Of a stretch of 64,000 nucleotides of DNA, positions 26,120 through 33,004 are shown piece after piece. The notes beneath the pieces were generated by a model, which did not search any database, was not told the origin of the DNA, and saw nothing but the letters and a program-made list of their open reading frames with translations. The DNA is from Leeuwenhoekiella parthenopeia. Its GTDB lineage: Bacteria; Bacteroidota; Bacteroidia; Flavobacteriales; Flavobacteriaceae. The stretch's first letter is position 1, and every line of letters begins with the position of its first letter. A program made the position numbers and the translations under genes. The stretch lies in the NCBI RefSeq assembly GCF_020782115.1, contig NZ_JAJGMW010000026.1, positions 1 through 64,000 on the forward strand, written 5' to 3'.

Positions 26120-27001
26120 TCACCCTTCCTCCTGTCGCATCTTATACTCCAGTTTTAAGATAAGTTCTTCCAGGAACTTTGTTCTGCTCCCCTTCCGGGC
26201 TTTGATCTTGCCATAGGTCTTATAGACCCCATCCAGTTTGATGTTGAAGAAATCTTCAAAGGAAGCGACCAGCGTACTCAGGTCAGACAAACCATGGTTT
26301 AGGTTTTGAGAAGCATACAGGGCATAAATGAGTTCGACCAGCGCAGTCTTAGAACCAGACCACAGCATCACCGGGTGTTTTTGAGGGAGAAAGGCCGCTT
26401 CACTCCCCGGGTTGAGCGCACTTAGGGCATCGCGTACATAGTGAATCAGACGGTACATCGCCTGTACCTTGGCCCAAAGCATATCGTGCGAACTGCTAAA
26501 CTCGGGATAATCGTAATAGTGAATCACCGGGGTAAACGGAAAGTTTTGCTGGGCATTTCGGGTAAAAAACTGATGATCCAGATAGGTATGCCCCTGCTCC
26601 ATATACTGTACAAAATCCATATTCCGATGAAAGAATTTATTGATCTTACGCAGTTCCTTCTTGTAAAAGCGGGTCTGGAAAGAAGCCCCCGCTTTGGGTT
26701 TGCGCACCTCACAGGAGCGCATTTCAGAAAAGTAAATCAGGTAACTCATAGGGCAGGGCTTGAGGTGTTTGAAGAAGTTGATCTCCTGAGGCACATCTTC
26801 AAAATCTTCCTGCTCCACCAGCTCCTTTAATCGGGCAAGTGTTTTTGCAGCAACTTCGATCCCCAGTTCTGCTTTTTTAAGGGCTTCGGGCACTACCATA
26901 ACCCGTGCATTTAAATCATCGTGAAAGTGTTGTATCGCTGCAGTAAACATGGACGCATCTGTAAAACAAGTGAGAACATCGTGAGGCAAATGTAAAGGCA
27001 A
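26120..27001 (-). CDS. RteC-family protein
   Basis: 293 residues, the normal RteC size. Recognisable features are INFFKHLKPCPMSYLIYFSEMRSCE, FYKKELRKINKFFHRNMDFVQYM, DHQFFTRN and, near the C-terminus, MLWSGSKTALVELIYALYASQ followed by a winged-helix-like DFFNIKLDGVYKTYGKIKARKGSRTKFLEEL. In Bacteroides, RteC activates excision genes of tetracycline conjugative transposons. Here no transposon genes are adjacent, and chromosomal RteC homologues of unknown target are common in Flavobacteria. The start may instead be the Met at residue 18 (26950), as RteC proteins usually lack the preceding 17 residues. It lies 42 bases past the aminotransferase stop and could be cotranscribed with it. Confidence 0.8.
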   Translation of the reverse strand: MPLHLPHDVLTCFTDASMFTAAIQHFHDDLNARVMVVPEALKKAELGIEVAAKTLARLKELVEQEDFEDVPQEINFFKHLKPCPMSYLIYFSEMRSCEVRKPKAGASFQTRFYKKELRKINKFFHRNMDFVQYMEQGHTYLDHQFFTRNAQQNFPFTPVIHYYDYPEFSSSHDMLWAKVQAMYRLIHYVRDALSALNPGSEAAFLPQKHPVMLWSGSKTALVELIYALYASQNLNHGLSDLSTLVASFEDFFNIKLDGVYKTYGKIKARKGSRTKFLEELILKLEYKMRQEEG

Positions 27002-27043
27002 GGGCGCAGGATATATAGGGATAATCTGGATGCTAAGATAAAC

Positions 27044-29449
27044 TTATCGAGTGGTGCGCATCATTTCGAGTTGCTCCAAAAGAAAATTATCATCGGTTTG
27101 CACAAATGCTTGTTTAGGGATTAGGCTTGCTCCCAGTTTTCGCTTTTCAAAATTGGCACTCATACCAAAATCAATACGTTTCATATAGAGTTTCCGTGCC
27201 CTTAAAATACTTTGATAGAGGAGCTGCCTGTAGGTTTGAAACCCATTCAGATACCGGTAATCCATTCCGATGAGGCTGGGTATATAGGTGCCGGAATAAT
27301 TAATATAGCAAAACATTATGCCTAGTAACCGGCCGTCATCAACAGCTTTGAGCACTATAAACTCCCAGTTGGGATGGGTACGCATTGCCTCAAATACCTC
27401 AGGCGGATAGGTAAAGGTATTTAGACCGTAATTCTTTGCTTTAACCTGTAAATACAGGTCGTAATAGCGCTTAATGTTCTTACTGCTCACCCTTTTAAGC
27501 ACTCGGCACGTAACGAGATTCAGATAAGGTTCTATATCTTTTTTAAAATGCTTTTGGGAACGTTTGGAAAGATAATGGAAATAGTCTTCTCCCATTTTGT
27601 CGTGCAAGTCCTGTAATACACAGGATTCGGGCATGTCAATCGGTATATAGCCCTGATCTTGAATAATTTTAGACCATTTGTAATTCAGGTCAAAATCACG
27701 CAATACGGTCATGGAAACCTTCCAGTCATGAGCAAGGTTTTCGATGTACTCCAGTAATTGCGTTAAAGCCAATTCTACCTGAGGATGTTCTTCATTGAGA
27801 TAGAGATGGTTTCCTTCGGTAAATAAACTGCCCAGAGAAAGCACCCGGGAGGTCTGTAGATAGGGTTCGGCTTCGCGTTGTTTCTCCAGCTCCCGGGATA
27901 CCGAAGCCGGAGCCAGCATATCGTTTTTCCATAGGCTTTCGGTTAAAAAGGTCATCAGGACCGGGCAGTTGGCATCATCCACGATTTGTACATATTTAAA
28001 GCGCCAGTTATGCTCCCGTTCTTTAACCTGTTTAAAGCTTTCTTCCAGAAAACGGAGCCCCTCCTGATCCAGCATATTTGTTCTTCCTATGTTAGAATTC
28101 CAATGATAGTAATCGGTGTCAGCGATGGTTTCAAATTCCTGCAGTTGTAATTCATAATTACTATTGGCAAAAGGCTTTGGATCTTTAAAATCCATTCGGA
28201 AGGCTTTACCTACCCTGGATCGGGAATTGTGCGTGGCCATCAGGGCAAAATCATAATGGGTCAATAATTGCACCACCAGATGATCTATATCGTCAAAGGC
28301 ATTGTGATTTGAGAGGGTAATCCGAAGCCCGGTATTTTTGGCAGGGACTGCGGGAAACAGGCCCAGATTTACATAGATACCCTCCTCCATCAGGCGTTTA
28401 ACGAGAAAATAGCCGCTGGCCGGCAGGCCGGTACCTATGTAAAATACTGGTGAACTGTTGCGGGCAATGAGCGGTAAATGGGCTTCAGCAAGCTGCTGAT
28501 TGAAATAATCAATTCGGGATTTAAGCGCATCCTGAAGGCAATAGATCTCGTCTGATAAATGAATTTTTGCCGAAGCGATGGCTGCTCCCACAGCACTGGG
28601 CTCTAACTGGGCAGAAAAGGTTAGGGGCCCTCCAAAGTTTTTAATTTGATGATAAAACTTTTTATTGGAACAGACCAGTACAGAGCCCGATGCCCCGAAA
28701 GTTTTGCTCAGGGTTCCAAAAACCAAAACGTTTTCGGGCAGGGTCTCCAGCTGGCTCATCACATACCCCATGCCATGCCGGCCTCTCCAGCTCATCCCAT
28801 GCACATCATCAAAATAGAGGTGCAATTGCGGGTATTTTCTGGAGAGTTCCAGCAGTTCTTTAACCGGGGCATAGTCACCAAACATAGAATAGACCCCATC
28901 TGCCATATACCAGATTTTAGATACTTTAGATGAAAGTTTTTGAATTAAGCTTTCCAGGAAATCCAGATTATTGTGACGTATCAGTTGTACCGGGATGCCT
29001 CTTACCTTTAGAAGTTGGGCTGCATTTTGCACGCTCCAGTGCACCTGATGATCCAGGATCACCGCATCCTCATCGCGAACCACGGTGGGGATCACTGCCA
29101 AATGCCCAAGCGTACTGTTTTTGGTGATGATCACCGGGTTTTCAAAGAGCAGCTCCAGCTTTTCTTCGAGTTCCTCATACAGCGGATGAGAGATGTAGGT
29201 TTTCGATAACGGAAATTGGGTCCCATAGCGCAGAATAGCCTGCATAGCTCCTGTTTTGAGCCGGCTGTCCTGCTCAAGACCCAGGTAACCGGTATTACCA
29301 AAATGATAACAGGCTTTCCCTTTGACAGTAAGAACCCGGCCTGTAAATCGCTTATCCTCGGCACGTAGATGTACAATACCTTCAGCCTTAGCTTCGGTGA
29401 TTACTTTGTCAACCGTATCCAGAAAATGGTTGTGTTTTATTTGAGCCAT
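27044..29449 (-). CDS. Alpha-oxoamine-synthase-like PLP enzyme fused to a GNAT/BioF2-like acyltransferase
   Basis: 801 residues in two parts. Residues 1-400 are a class I/II PLP enzyme of the oxoamine synthase type (BioF, KBL, CqsA, serine palmitoyltransferase): HPLYEELEEKLE, YFDDVHGMSWRGRHG with Asp/His at 214-217, and Lys249 in GTLSKTFGASGS as the Schiff-base lysine. Residues about 410-801 are a GNAT-like domain of the BioF2/FemX sort (SKRSQKHFKKDIEPYL, YDLYLQVKAKNYGLN, IDFGMSANFEKRKLGA). Such synthases join an acyl-CoA to an amino acid; the second domain could N-acylate the product, giving a sphingoid- or sulfonolipid-like molecule, or a signal. That activity is inferred. It is divergent from the STAS-like/AraC genes across a region with four operator-like repeats. 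Confidence 0.8.
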   Translation of the reverse strand: MAQIKHNHFLDTVDKVITEAKAEGIVHLRAEDKRFTGRVLTVKGKACYHFGNTGYLGLEQDSRLKTGAMQAILRYGTQFPLSKTYISHPLYEELEEKLELLFENPVIITKNSTLGHLAVIPTVVRDEDAVILDHQVHWSVQNAAQLLKVRGIPVQLIRHNNLDFLESLIQKLSSKVSKIWYMADGVYSMFGDYAPVKELLELSRKYPQLHLYFDDVHGMSWRGRHGMGYVMSQLETLPENVLVFGTLSKTFGASGSVLVCSNKKFYHQIKNFGGPLTFSAQLEPSAVGAAIASAKIHLSDEIYCLQDALKSRIDYFNQQLAEAHLPLIARNSSPVFYIGTGLPASGYFLVKRLMEEGIYVNLGLFPAVPAKNTGLRITLSNHNAFDDIDHLVVQLLTHYDFALMATHNSRSRVGKAFRMDFKDPKPFANSNYELQLQEFETIADTDYYHWNSNIGRTNMLDQEGLRFLEESFKQVKEREHNWRFKYVQIVDDANCPVLMTFLTESLWKNDMLAPASVSRELEKQREAEPYLQTSRVLSLGSLFTEGNHLYLNEEHPQVELALTQLLEYIENLAHDWKVSMTVLRDFDLNYKWSKIIQDQGYIPIDMPESCVLQDLHDKMGEDYFHYLSKRSQKHFKKDIEPYLNLVTCRVLKRVSSKNIKRYYDLYLQVKAKNYGLNTFTYPPEVFEAMRTHPNWEFIVLKAVDDGRLLGIMFCYINYSGTYIPSLIGMDYRYLNGFQTYRQLLYQSILRARKLYMKRIDFGMSANFEKRKLGASLIPKQAFVQTDDNFLLEQLEMMRTTR

Positions 29450-29533
29450 AGCAATAAAGTTTGGTTAATTCATATCGAAACTAATCAATTAATAAAAAGC
29501 TCATTACCAGCCCCTAAGCTTCACCCCCAAAAT

Positions 29534-29575
29534 AATCCCTTATACTATACTTTAAATCCCTTATACTATAGTCCT
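29534..29575. promoter_or_regulatory. Operator-like direct repeat pair I (21-bp spacing)
   Basis: Two half-sites AATCCCT-N4-CTAT begin at 29534 and 29555, exactly 21 bases apart. They lie 85 bases upstream of the aminotransferase-fusion start (29449) and upstream of pair II. The 21-base repeat distance puts both on one face of the helix, as for AraC-type dimers or LytTR proteins. The AraC-type gene at 30113 is the obvious candidate binder. Confidence 0.7.
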
Positions 29576-29594
29576 TCAGCTGGCGTGCCCGAAT

Positions 29595-29636
29595 AATCCC
29601 TAACACTATACTTTAAATCCCTCAAACCATACTTTA
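29595..29636 (+). promoter_or_regulatory. Operator-like direct repeat pair II (21-bp spacing)
   Basis: Half-sites begin at 29595 (AATCCCTAACACTAT) and 29616 (AATCCCTCAAACCAT), again 21 bases apart. The pair ends about 38 bases before a possible minus-7 element TACTTTTA (29674-29681) and 66 bases before the STAS-like gene, a usual position for an activator next to the promoter. Confidence 0.7.
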
Positions 29637-29702
29637 CCCCGCATAGAGGTAACCAAACAATCGGTCTTTTTAATACTTTTAGTTCGTCTAAAACTATTCA
29701 TC

Positions 29703-30101
29703 ATGCCACGGTATCATAAAAACCCGTATGCTGAATATCGGATTGAAGCGGGAATCCTCTTTTTATACTACAAACCCCAAAGCTGCCTATCCCTACAAAT
29801 AGCTAAAAAGGTTGTACAAGATCGTCTGCGATTTCAAATGAATACCTCGTATCCGGTATACTGCGACGTTAGAGAACTAATAGATTCTACCAAAGAAGCG
29901 AGGGACTATCTTATACGGGAGGGTTCTGCTTCAACCCTTGCCATAGCTTTTCACGTCAACAGAGGGCTCACCGAAAGTATGGTCAGATTTTATCTCAAAC
30001 GCAGGGAAACCCATATTGAAACCCGCCTCTTTTATGAAATGGAACCCGCACTGGAGTTTCTTAAAACCTATCGGAACCCTAAACACCCAAGGAAGAATTA
30101 A
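29703..30101 (+). CDS. Small STAS/SpoIIAA-like protein (DUF7793 type)
   Basis: 132 residues without signal peptide. The pattern of short strand, FLYYKPQSCLSLQIAKKVVQDRLR helix, YPVYCDVRELIDSTKEARDYLIREGS and then ALAFHV-like IAFHVNRGLTESMVRFYLK is that of the STAS-like DUF7793 proteins found next to Bacteroidota regulators; the phosphorylatable serine of true anti-anti-sigma factors is not obvious. It is followed after 11 bases by the AraC-type regulator, so the two form an operon under operator pair II. A role as partner or modulator of that regulator is inferred. Confidence 0.6.
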   Translation: MPRYHKNPYAEYRIEAGILFLYYKPQSCLSLQIAKKVVQDRLRFQMNTSYPVYCDVRELIDSTKEARDYLIREGSASTLAIAFHVNRGLTESMVRFYLKRRETHIETRLFYEMEPALEFLKTYRNPKHPRKN

Positions 30102-30112
30102 CACGATCAGCT

Positions 30113-31015
30113 ATGGAACATATTGATGCACGAGCCGAAGAAATCAAGAAGATGATACTTAAAATGGGAGCTGGAAATTTCAGCTACCGCATACCGCGCA
30201 GCGCTGAAAATACGCAGACTGAATCCATTATTGCCCTGCTCAACATGCTGGCACAGGAGTTTGAGGTAGCCTACAACCCGTTTTTCGGAACTTCTCCGTT
30301 TACGACCATAACCCGGGTAAAGCATTATATATTTATGCTCGACCAGCAGTACCGTATTTTACAAACCAACTTTGATGCAGATAATGACCGGGTGCTTGAG
30401 AAGCAAAACTTTTTAAACCTCCTCTCTCCTGCTTCTCAGGAGGTATTTCAAAAGCTATTGAAGACTCCTAAAAAAAAGGGTAAAACACTTAACGGTCAAT
30501 TGGAATTAAAAGCAGGTAAAAAATTACTAATGCCACTTAATTGTAGCGTGTTTCCTTTGCGAGCATTTCATCCTGATTCAGGCCTTTTGGTAGTACTAAG
30601 CCGTATTCAAACCTTAAATCCCTTACTTCACGGTAAACAGCAGGAGAAGCAGGAATATCCTGTCCAGCAATTAAAAATACTAAAAAGCTCCGAGGATATC
30701 CATAAGTTTAGAGAAATAGCGGTCTATCTTCATAAGCATCTCGACAGACCTCTGGGCTCCTTAAAAGAAATTGCGTCTGCGTTTAACATCAACGAATTTA
30801 AACTTAAAAAAGGCTTTAAGGAATTACATCAGACCACGGTATTTAAATACCATCTTCAACTGCGCCTAAGCCTGGCTATGCAACTGGTTTTAGACACCTC
30901 AGACCAACTTGCCAGTATCGCCTGGAAAACTGGATTTAAAAACTACGACCATTTTGCTCAGGCTTTTAAACGAGAATTTGGAGTCGCCCCAAGCCATTAT
31001 CGAAAACAGAAATAA
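30113..31015 (+). CDS. AraC-family transcription regulator with HAMP/PAS-like N-terminus
   Basis: 300 residues. The N-terminus (GAGNFSYRIPRSAENTQTESIIALLNMLAQEFE) resembles a HAMP-type linker, and residues about 60-170 look like a PAS domain (YIFMLDQQYRILQTN). The C-terminal 100 residues are an AraC/XylS double helix-turn-helix: LKEIASAFNINEFKLKKGFKELHQTTVFKYHLQLRL and LASIAWKTGFKNYDHFAQAFKREFGVAPSHYRKQ. No membrane segment is seen, so the signal is probably sensed in the cytoplasm or through the STAS-like partner. The stop codon overlaps the start of operator pair III, and pairs I and II flank its operon, which points to local regulation including autoregulation. Confidence 0.87.
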   Translation: MEHIDARAEEIKKMILKMGAGNFSYRIPRSAENTQTESIIALLNMLAQEFEVAYNPFFGTSPFTTITRVKHYIFMLDQQYRILQTNFDADNDRVLEKQNFLNLLSPASQEVFQKLLKTPKKKGKTLNGQLELKAGKKLLMPLNCSVFPLRAFHPDSGLLVVLSRIQTLNPLLHGKQQEKQEYPVQQLKILKSSEDIHKFREIAVYLHKHLDRPLGSLKEIASAFNINEFKLKKGFKELHQTTVFKYHLQLRLSLAMQLVLDTSDQLASIAWKTGFKNYDHFAQAFKREFGVAPSHYRKQK

Positions 31016-31055
31016 TCCCTCAGGCTATTCTTTTAATCCTCAGGACTAGAATAAG
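31014..31055 (+). promoter_or_regulatory. Operator-like direct repeat pair III (21-bp spacing)
   Basis: Half-sites begin at 31014 (AATCCCTCAGGCTAT) and 31035 (AATCCTCAGGACTAG, one C shorter), 21 bases apart as in pairs I and II. It overlaps the regulator stop codon and lies about 32 bases before the MauE-like gene start (31087), suggesting that gene belongs to the same regulon. Confidence 0.6.
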
Positions 31056-31086
31056 ATAGATGAACTTTACCCTATAAAGTTTCATC

Positions 31087-32583
31087 ATGATAAAAGTAGG
31101 TTTCATAAAACAGGGGTTAAGTAAAGTAGCAGTGAGCTTCTTTATCCTGCTCTGGGTATATGCGGCTACCGCCAAGTTGCTCGAGTTTGAGCAGTTCAGG
31201 GTACAGCTGGGCCAGTCTCCTATACTCGCTACCTATGCCGGAATGTTAGTTTGGCTGGTACCATTCTGTGAATATATTTTGACCCTACTTTTGGCTATCC
31301 CTAAATATCGTACAGTAGGACTGTTCGGGAGCTTTACGCTTATGAGCGCCTTTACCGCATATATCATCATCATTCTCAATTACGCCGACTATATACCCTG
31401 CTCCTGTGGGGGTATTTTAGAATACCTGGGCTGGACGGAGCATTTGATTTTTAACGGGGTTTGTATGCTCTTGGCTGCGACTACTTTCTTTATAGGTTCA
31501 TATCAGGGCAAGGGTGATAGAACAAATAAATTCTATAGCATTGTAAAAATCGGTTCAGCCCTTTTTGGGAGTACGATTCTGGTCACCCTGTTATTTGTAA
31601 CCTCAGAACAACAAATACATCGTAATAACGCTTTTGTCCGCCGCTATCCGCAACATGTTGCCAGGCAGCAAACCAAATTTGATCTGGGATTTAACTCTTA
31701 CTATATTGCCGGCATTACAAAAGACTCTATCTATTTAGGGAATGTTACTGCACCGTTACACCTGCTCGCGATGGATGCCACGCTTCAGGACACGGTGCTC
31801 CATCGGTTGGATATTCCTGATATGGAGAAGTATTCCTTCCGCTCCTTAAGAGTACAGGTATTAGATAAACGCTATTACCTGAGTGATGGAAGTGTACCGG
31901 TGATATTTACAGATACCCTGGGAGCGTGGAGCCCAGCGATAGTGTTAAAAGACCAATTCACCTTTTACAAAATGGTGCCTATGGGAGTTTCAACTTTTGG
32001 AGTACTTACTGCAAACGCAGATACAGGAGAACATGAGTTGGGTCTTCTTCAGTTTAAAGATTCCGCATCATTTAAGATAGCTCCACAATTATTAGAGAAA
32101 CAGATAGATGGCATTTTTGATGTAGATGGCTTCTTGCAGTATAACCCAGGTCTAAAAAAACTTTTGTATGTCTATCGGTATCGCAATGAGTTTTTGGTAA
32201 TGGGTGATGAGCTTGAGCTGCTTTATCGAGGTAAAACCATTGATACCTTAACTAAAGCCCAGCTGGATATTGCTACGAGCAGTAATACATTAAAAATCGG
32301 TCCTAAATCCATTGCAGTGAATCTTAATGCGGCTACCGCAGGAAAATATCTGTTCATTAGTTCAGACCGCTTAGGACGATATGAACCTGCAGAAATGCTT
32401 GATGAAGCAAGTATTATAGATGTTTATGATCTACAGGATAAGAGCTATGTACTTAGTTTTTACCTATATGATCATAATGGACATTCCATAAGGAACTTTA
32501 TAGTAAAAGATGATAAACTCTACGCCATATACGATAAGTATTTAATAAAATACACCTTAAAAGCCGATGCTTTTAATATTTAA
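31087..32583 (+). CDS. MauE/DoxX-like membrane protein with large extracytoplasmic C-terminal domain
   Basis: 498 residues. Residues about 12-180 contain five hydrophobic segments with AATAKLLEFEQF after the first, a pattern of the MauE/DoxX redox-associated family, and the loop IPCSCGGIL with Cys105 and Cys107. MauE itself is needed for disulfide formation in methylamine dehydrogenase. Residues about 200-498 form a beta-rich region with repeated strands, probably a propeller, predicted to lie outside the cytoplasm. The DUF6520 peptide gene follows after 88 bases; MauE-type proteins and DUF6520 peptides recur together in Bacteroidota. A role in thiol oxidation of the peptide or of an associated protein is inference. 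Confidence 0.7.
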   Translation: MIKVGFIKQGLSKVAVSFFILLWVYAATAKLLEFEQFRVQLGQSPILATYAGMLVWLVPFCEYILTLLLAIPKYRTVGLFGSFTLMSAFTAYIIIILNYADYIPCSCGGILEYLGWTEHLIFNGVCMLLAATTFFIGSYQGKGDRTNKFYSIVKIGSALFGSTILVTLLFVTSEQQIHRNNAFVRRYPQHVARQQTKFDLGFNSYYIAGITKDSIYLGNVTAPLHLLAMDATLQDTVLHRLDIPDMEKYSFRSLRVQVLDKRYYLSDGSVPVIFTDTLGAWSPAIVLKDQFTFYKMVPMGVSTFGVLTANADTGEHELGLLQFKDSASFKIAPQLLEKQIDGIFDVDGFLQYNPGLKKLLYVYRYRNEFLVMGDELELLYRGKTIDTLTKAQLDIATSSNTLKIGPKSIAVNLNAATAGKYLFISSDRLGRYEPAEMLDEASIIDVYDLQDKSYVLSFYLYDHNGHSIRNFIVKDDKLYAIYDKYLIKYTLKADAFNI

Positions 32584-32671
32584 AATATTCCGGCCGGGAT
32601 CAGGAAACTTTAATGTGCTGAAAACCTGTAAATGAGTAGGCCAATTAATATTAACCTTTAATTTTTGAATT

Positions 32672-32947
32672 ATGAAAAATGTACAAAGAAAACTGATTTT
32701 ACCAGCTCTGGTAATGGGGTTGGGTGTTTTTGGAGCTTTCGTGAGTACTGCGCATACTGCAGCTACCTTTGCTCCGGAAATTGGTTATGTAGAGAACGAT
32801 CAACCTTGTGACACGCCAGTAAGTTGTGATACATCAGGGGAGGAATTGTGTACTCTTGTGATCAATGACCAGGAGCAAATTGCAAGAGGGAAATTAACGC
32901 CCGTAAGTGATTGTACTGTACCACTTTTTAGACCGGTGCAAAATTAA
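32672..32947 (+). CDS. DUF6520-family exported cysteine-containing small protein
   Basis: 91 residues. N-terminal KKLILPALVMGLGVFGAF-like signal (RKLILPALVMGLGVFGAF) ending near AHTAA, so the mature part is about 60 residues. It has four cysteines at 46, 52, 60 and 81 in the usual DUF6520 arrangement (QPCDTPVSC, GEELCTL, SDCTVPLFRP). No function is established for the family. It sits downstream of the MauE-like gene and ends in a strong terminator, so the pair forms one transcription unit. Even cysteine number and export suggest two disulfides; that is inferred. Confidence 0.75.
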   Translation: MKNVQRKLILPALVMGLGVFGAFVSTAHTAATFAPEIGYVENDQPCDTPVSCDTSGEELCTLVINDQEQIARGKLTPVSDCTVPLFRPVQN

Positions 32948-32956
32948 TCATTAAGG

Positions 32957-32983
32957 AGGGGCCATTCGGCCCCTTTCTTTTTC
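32957..32983 (+). terminator. Intrinsic terminator after the DUF6520 gene
   Basis: GGGGCC, loop ATTC, GGCCCC (32957-32972) followed by TTTCTTTTTCT. It lies ten bases past the stop, in the gap to the convergent peptidase gene. Confidence 0.88.
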
Positions 32984-33004
32984 TCTTAATTAATATTCAG
33001 ATTC

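Noticed and set aside
26441-26830. Rightward 129-codon frame opposite the RteC-family gene
   Set aside because: No recognisable motif, and the minus-strand RteC-family reading covers it entirely.
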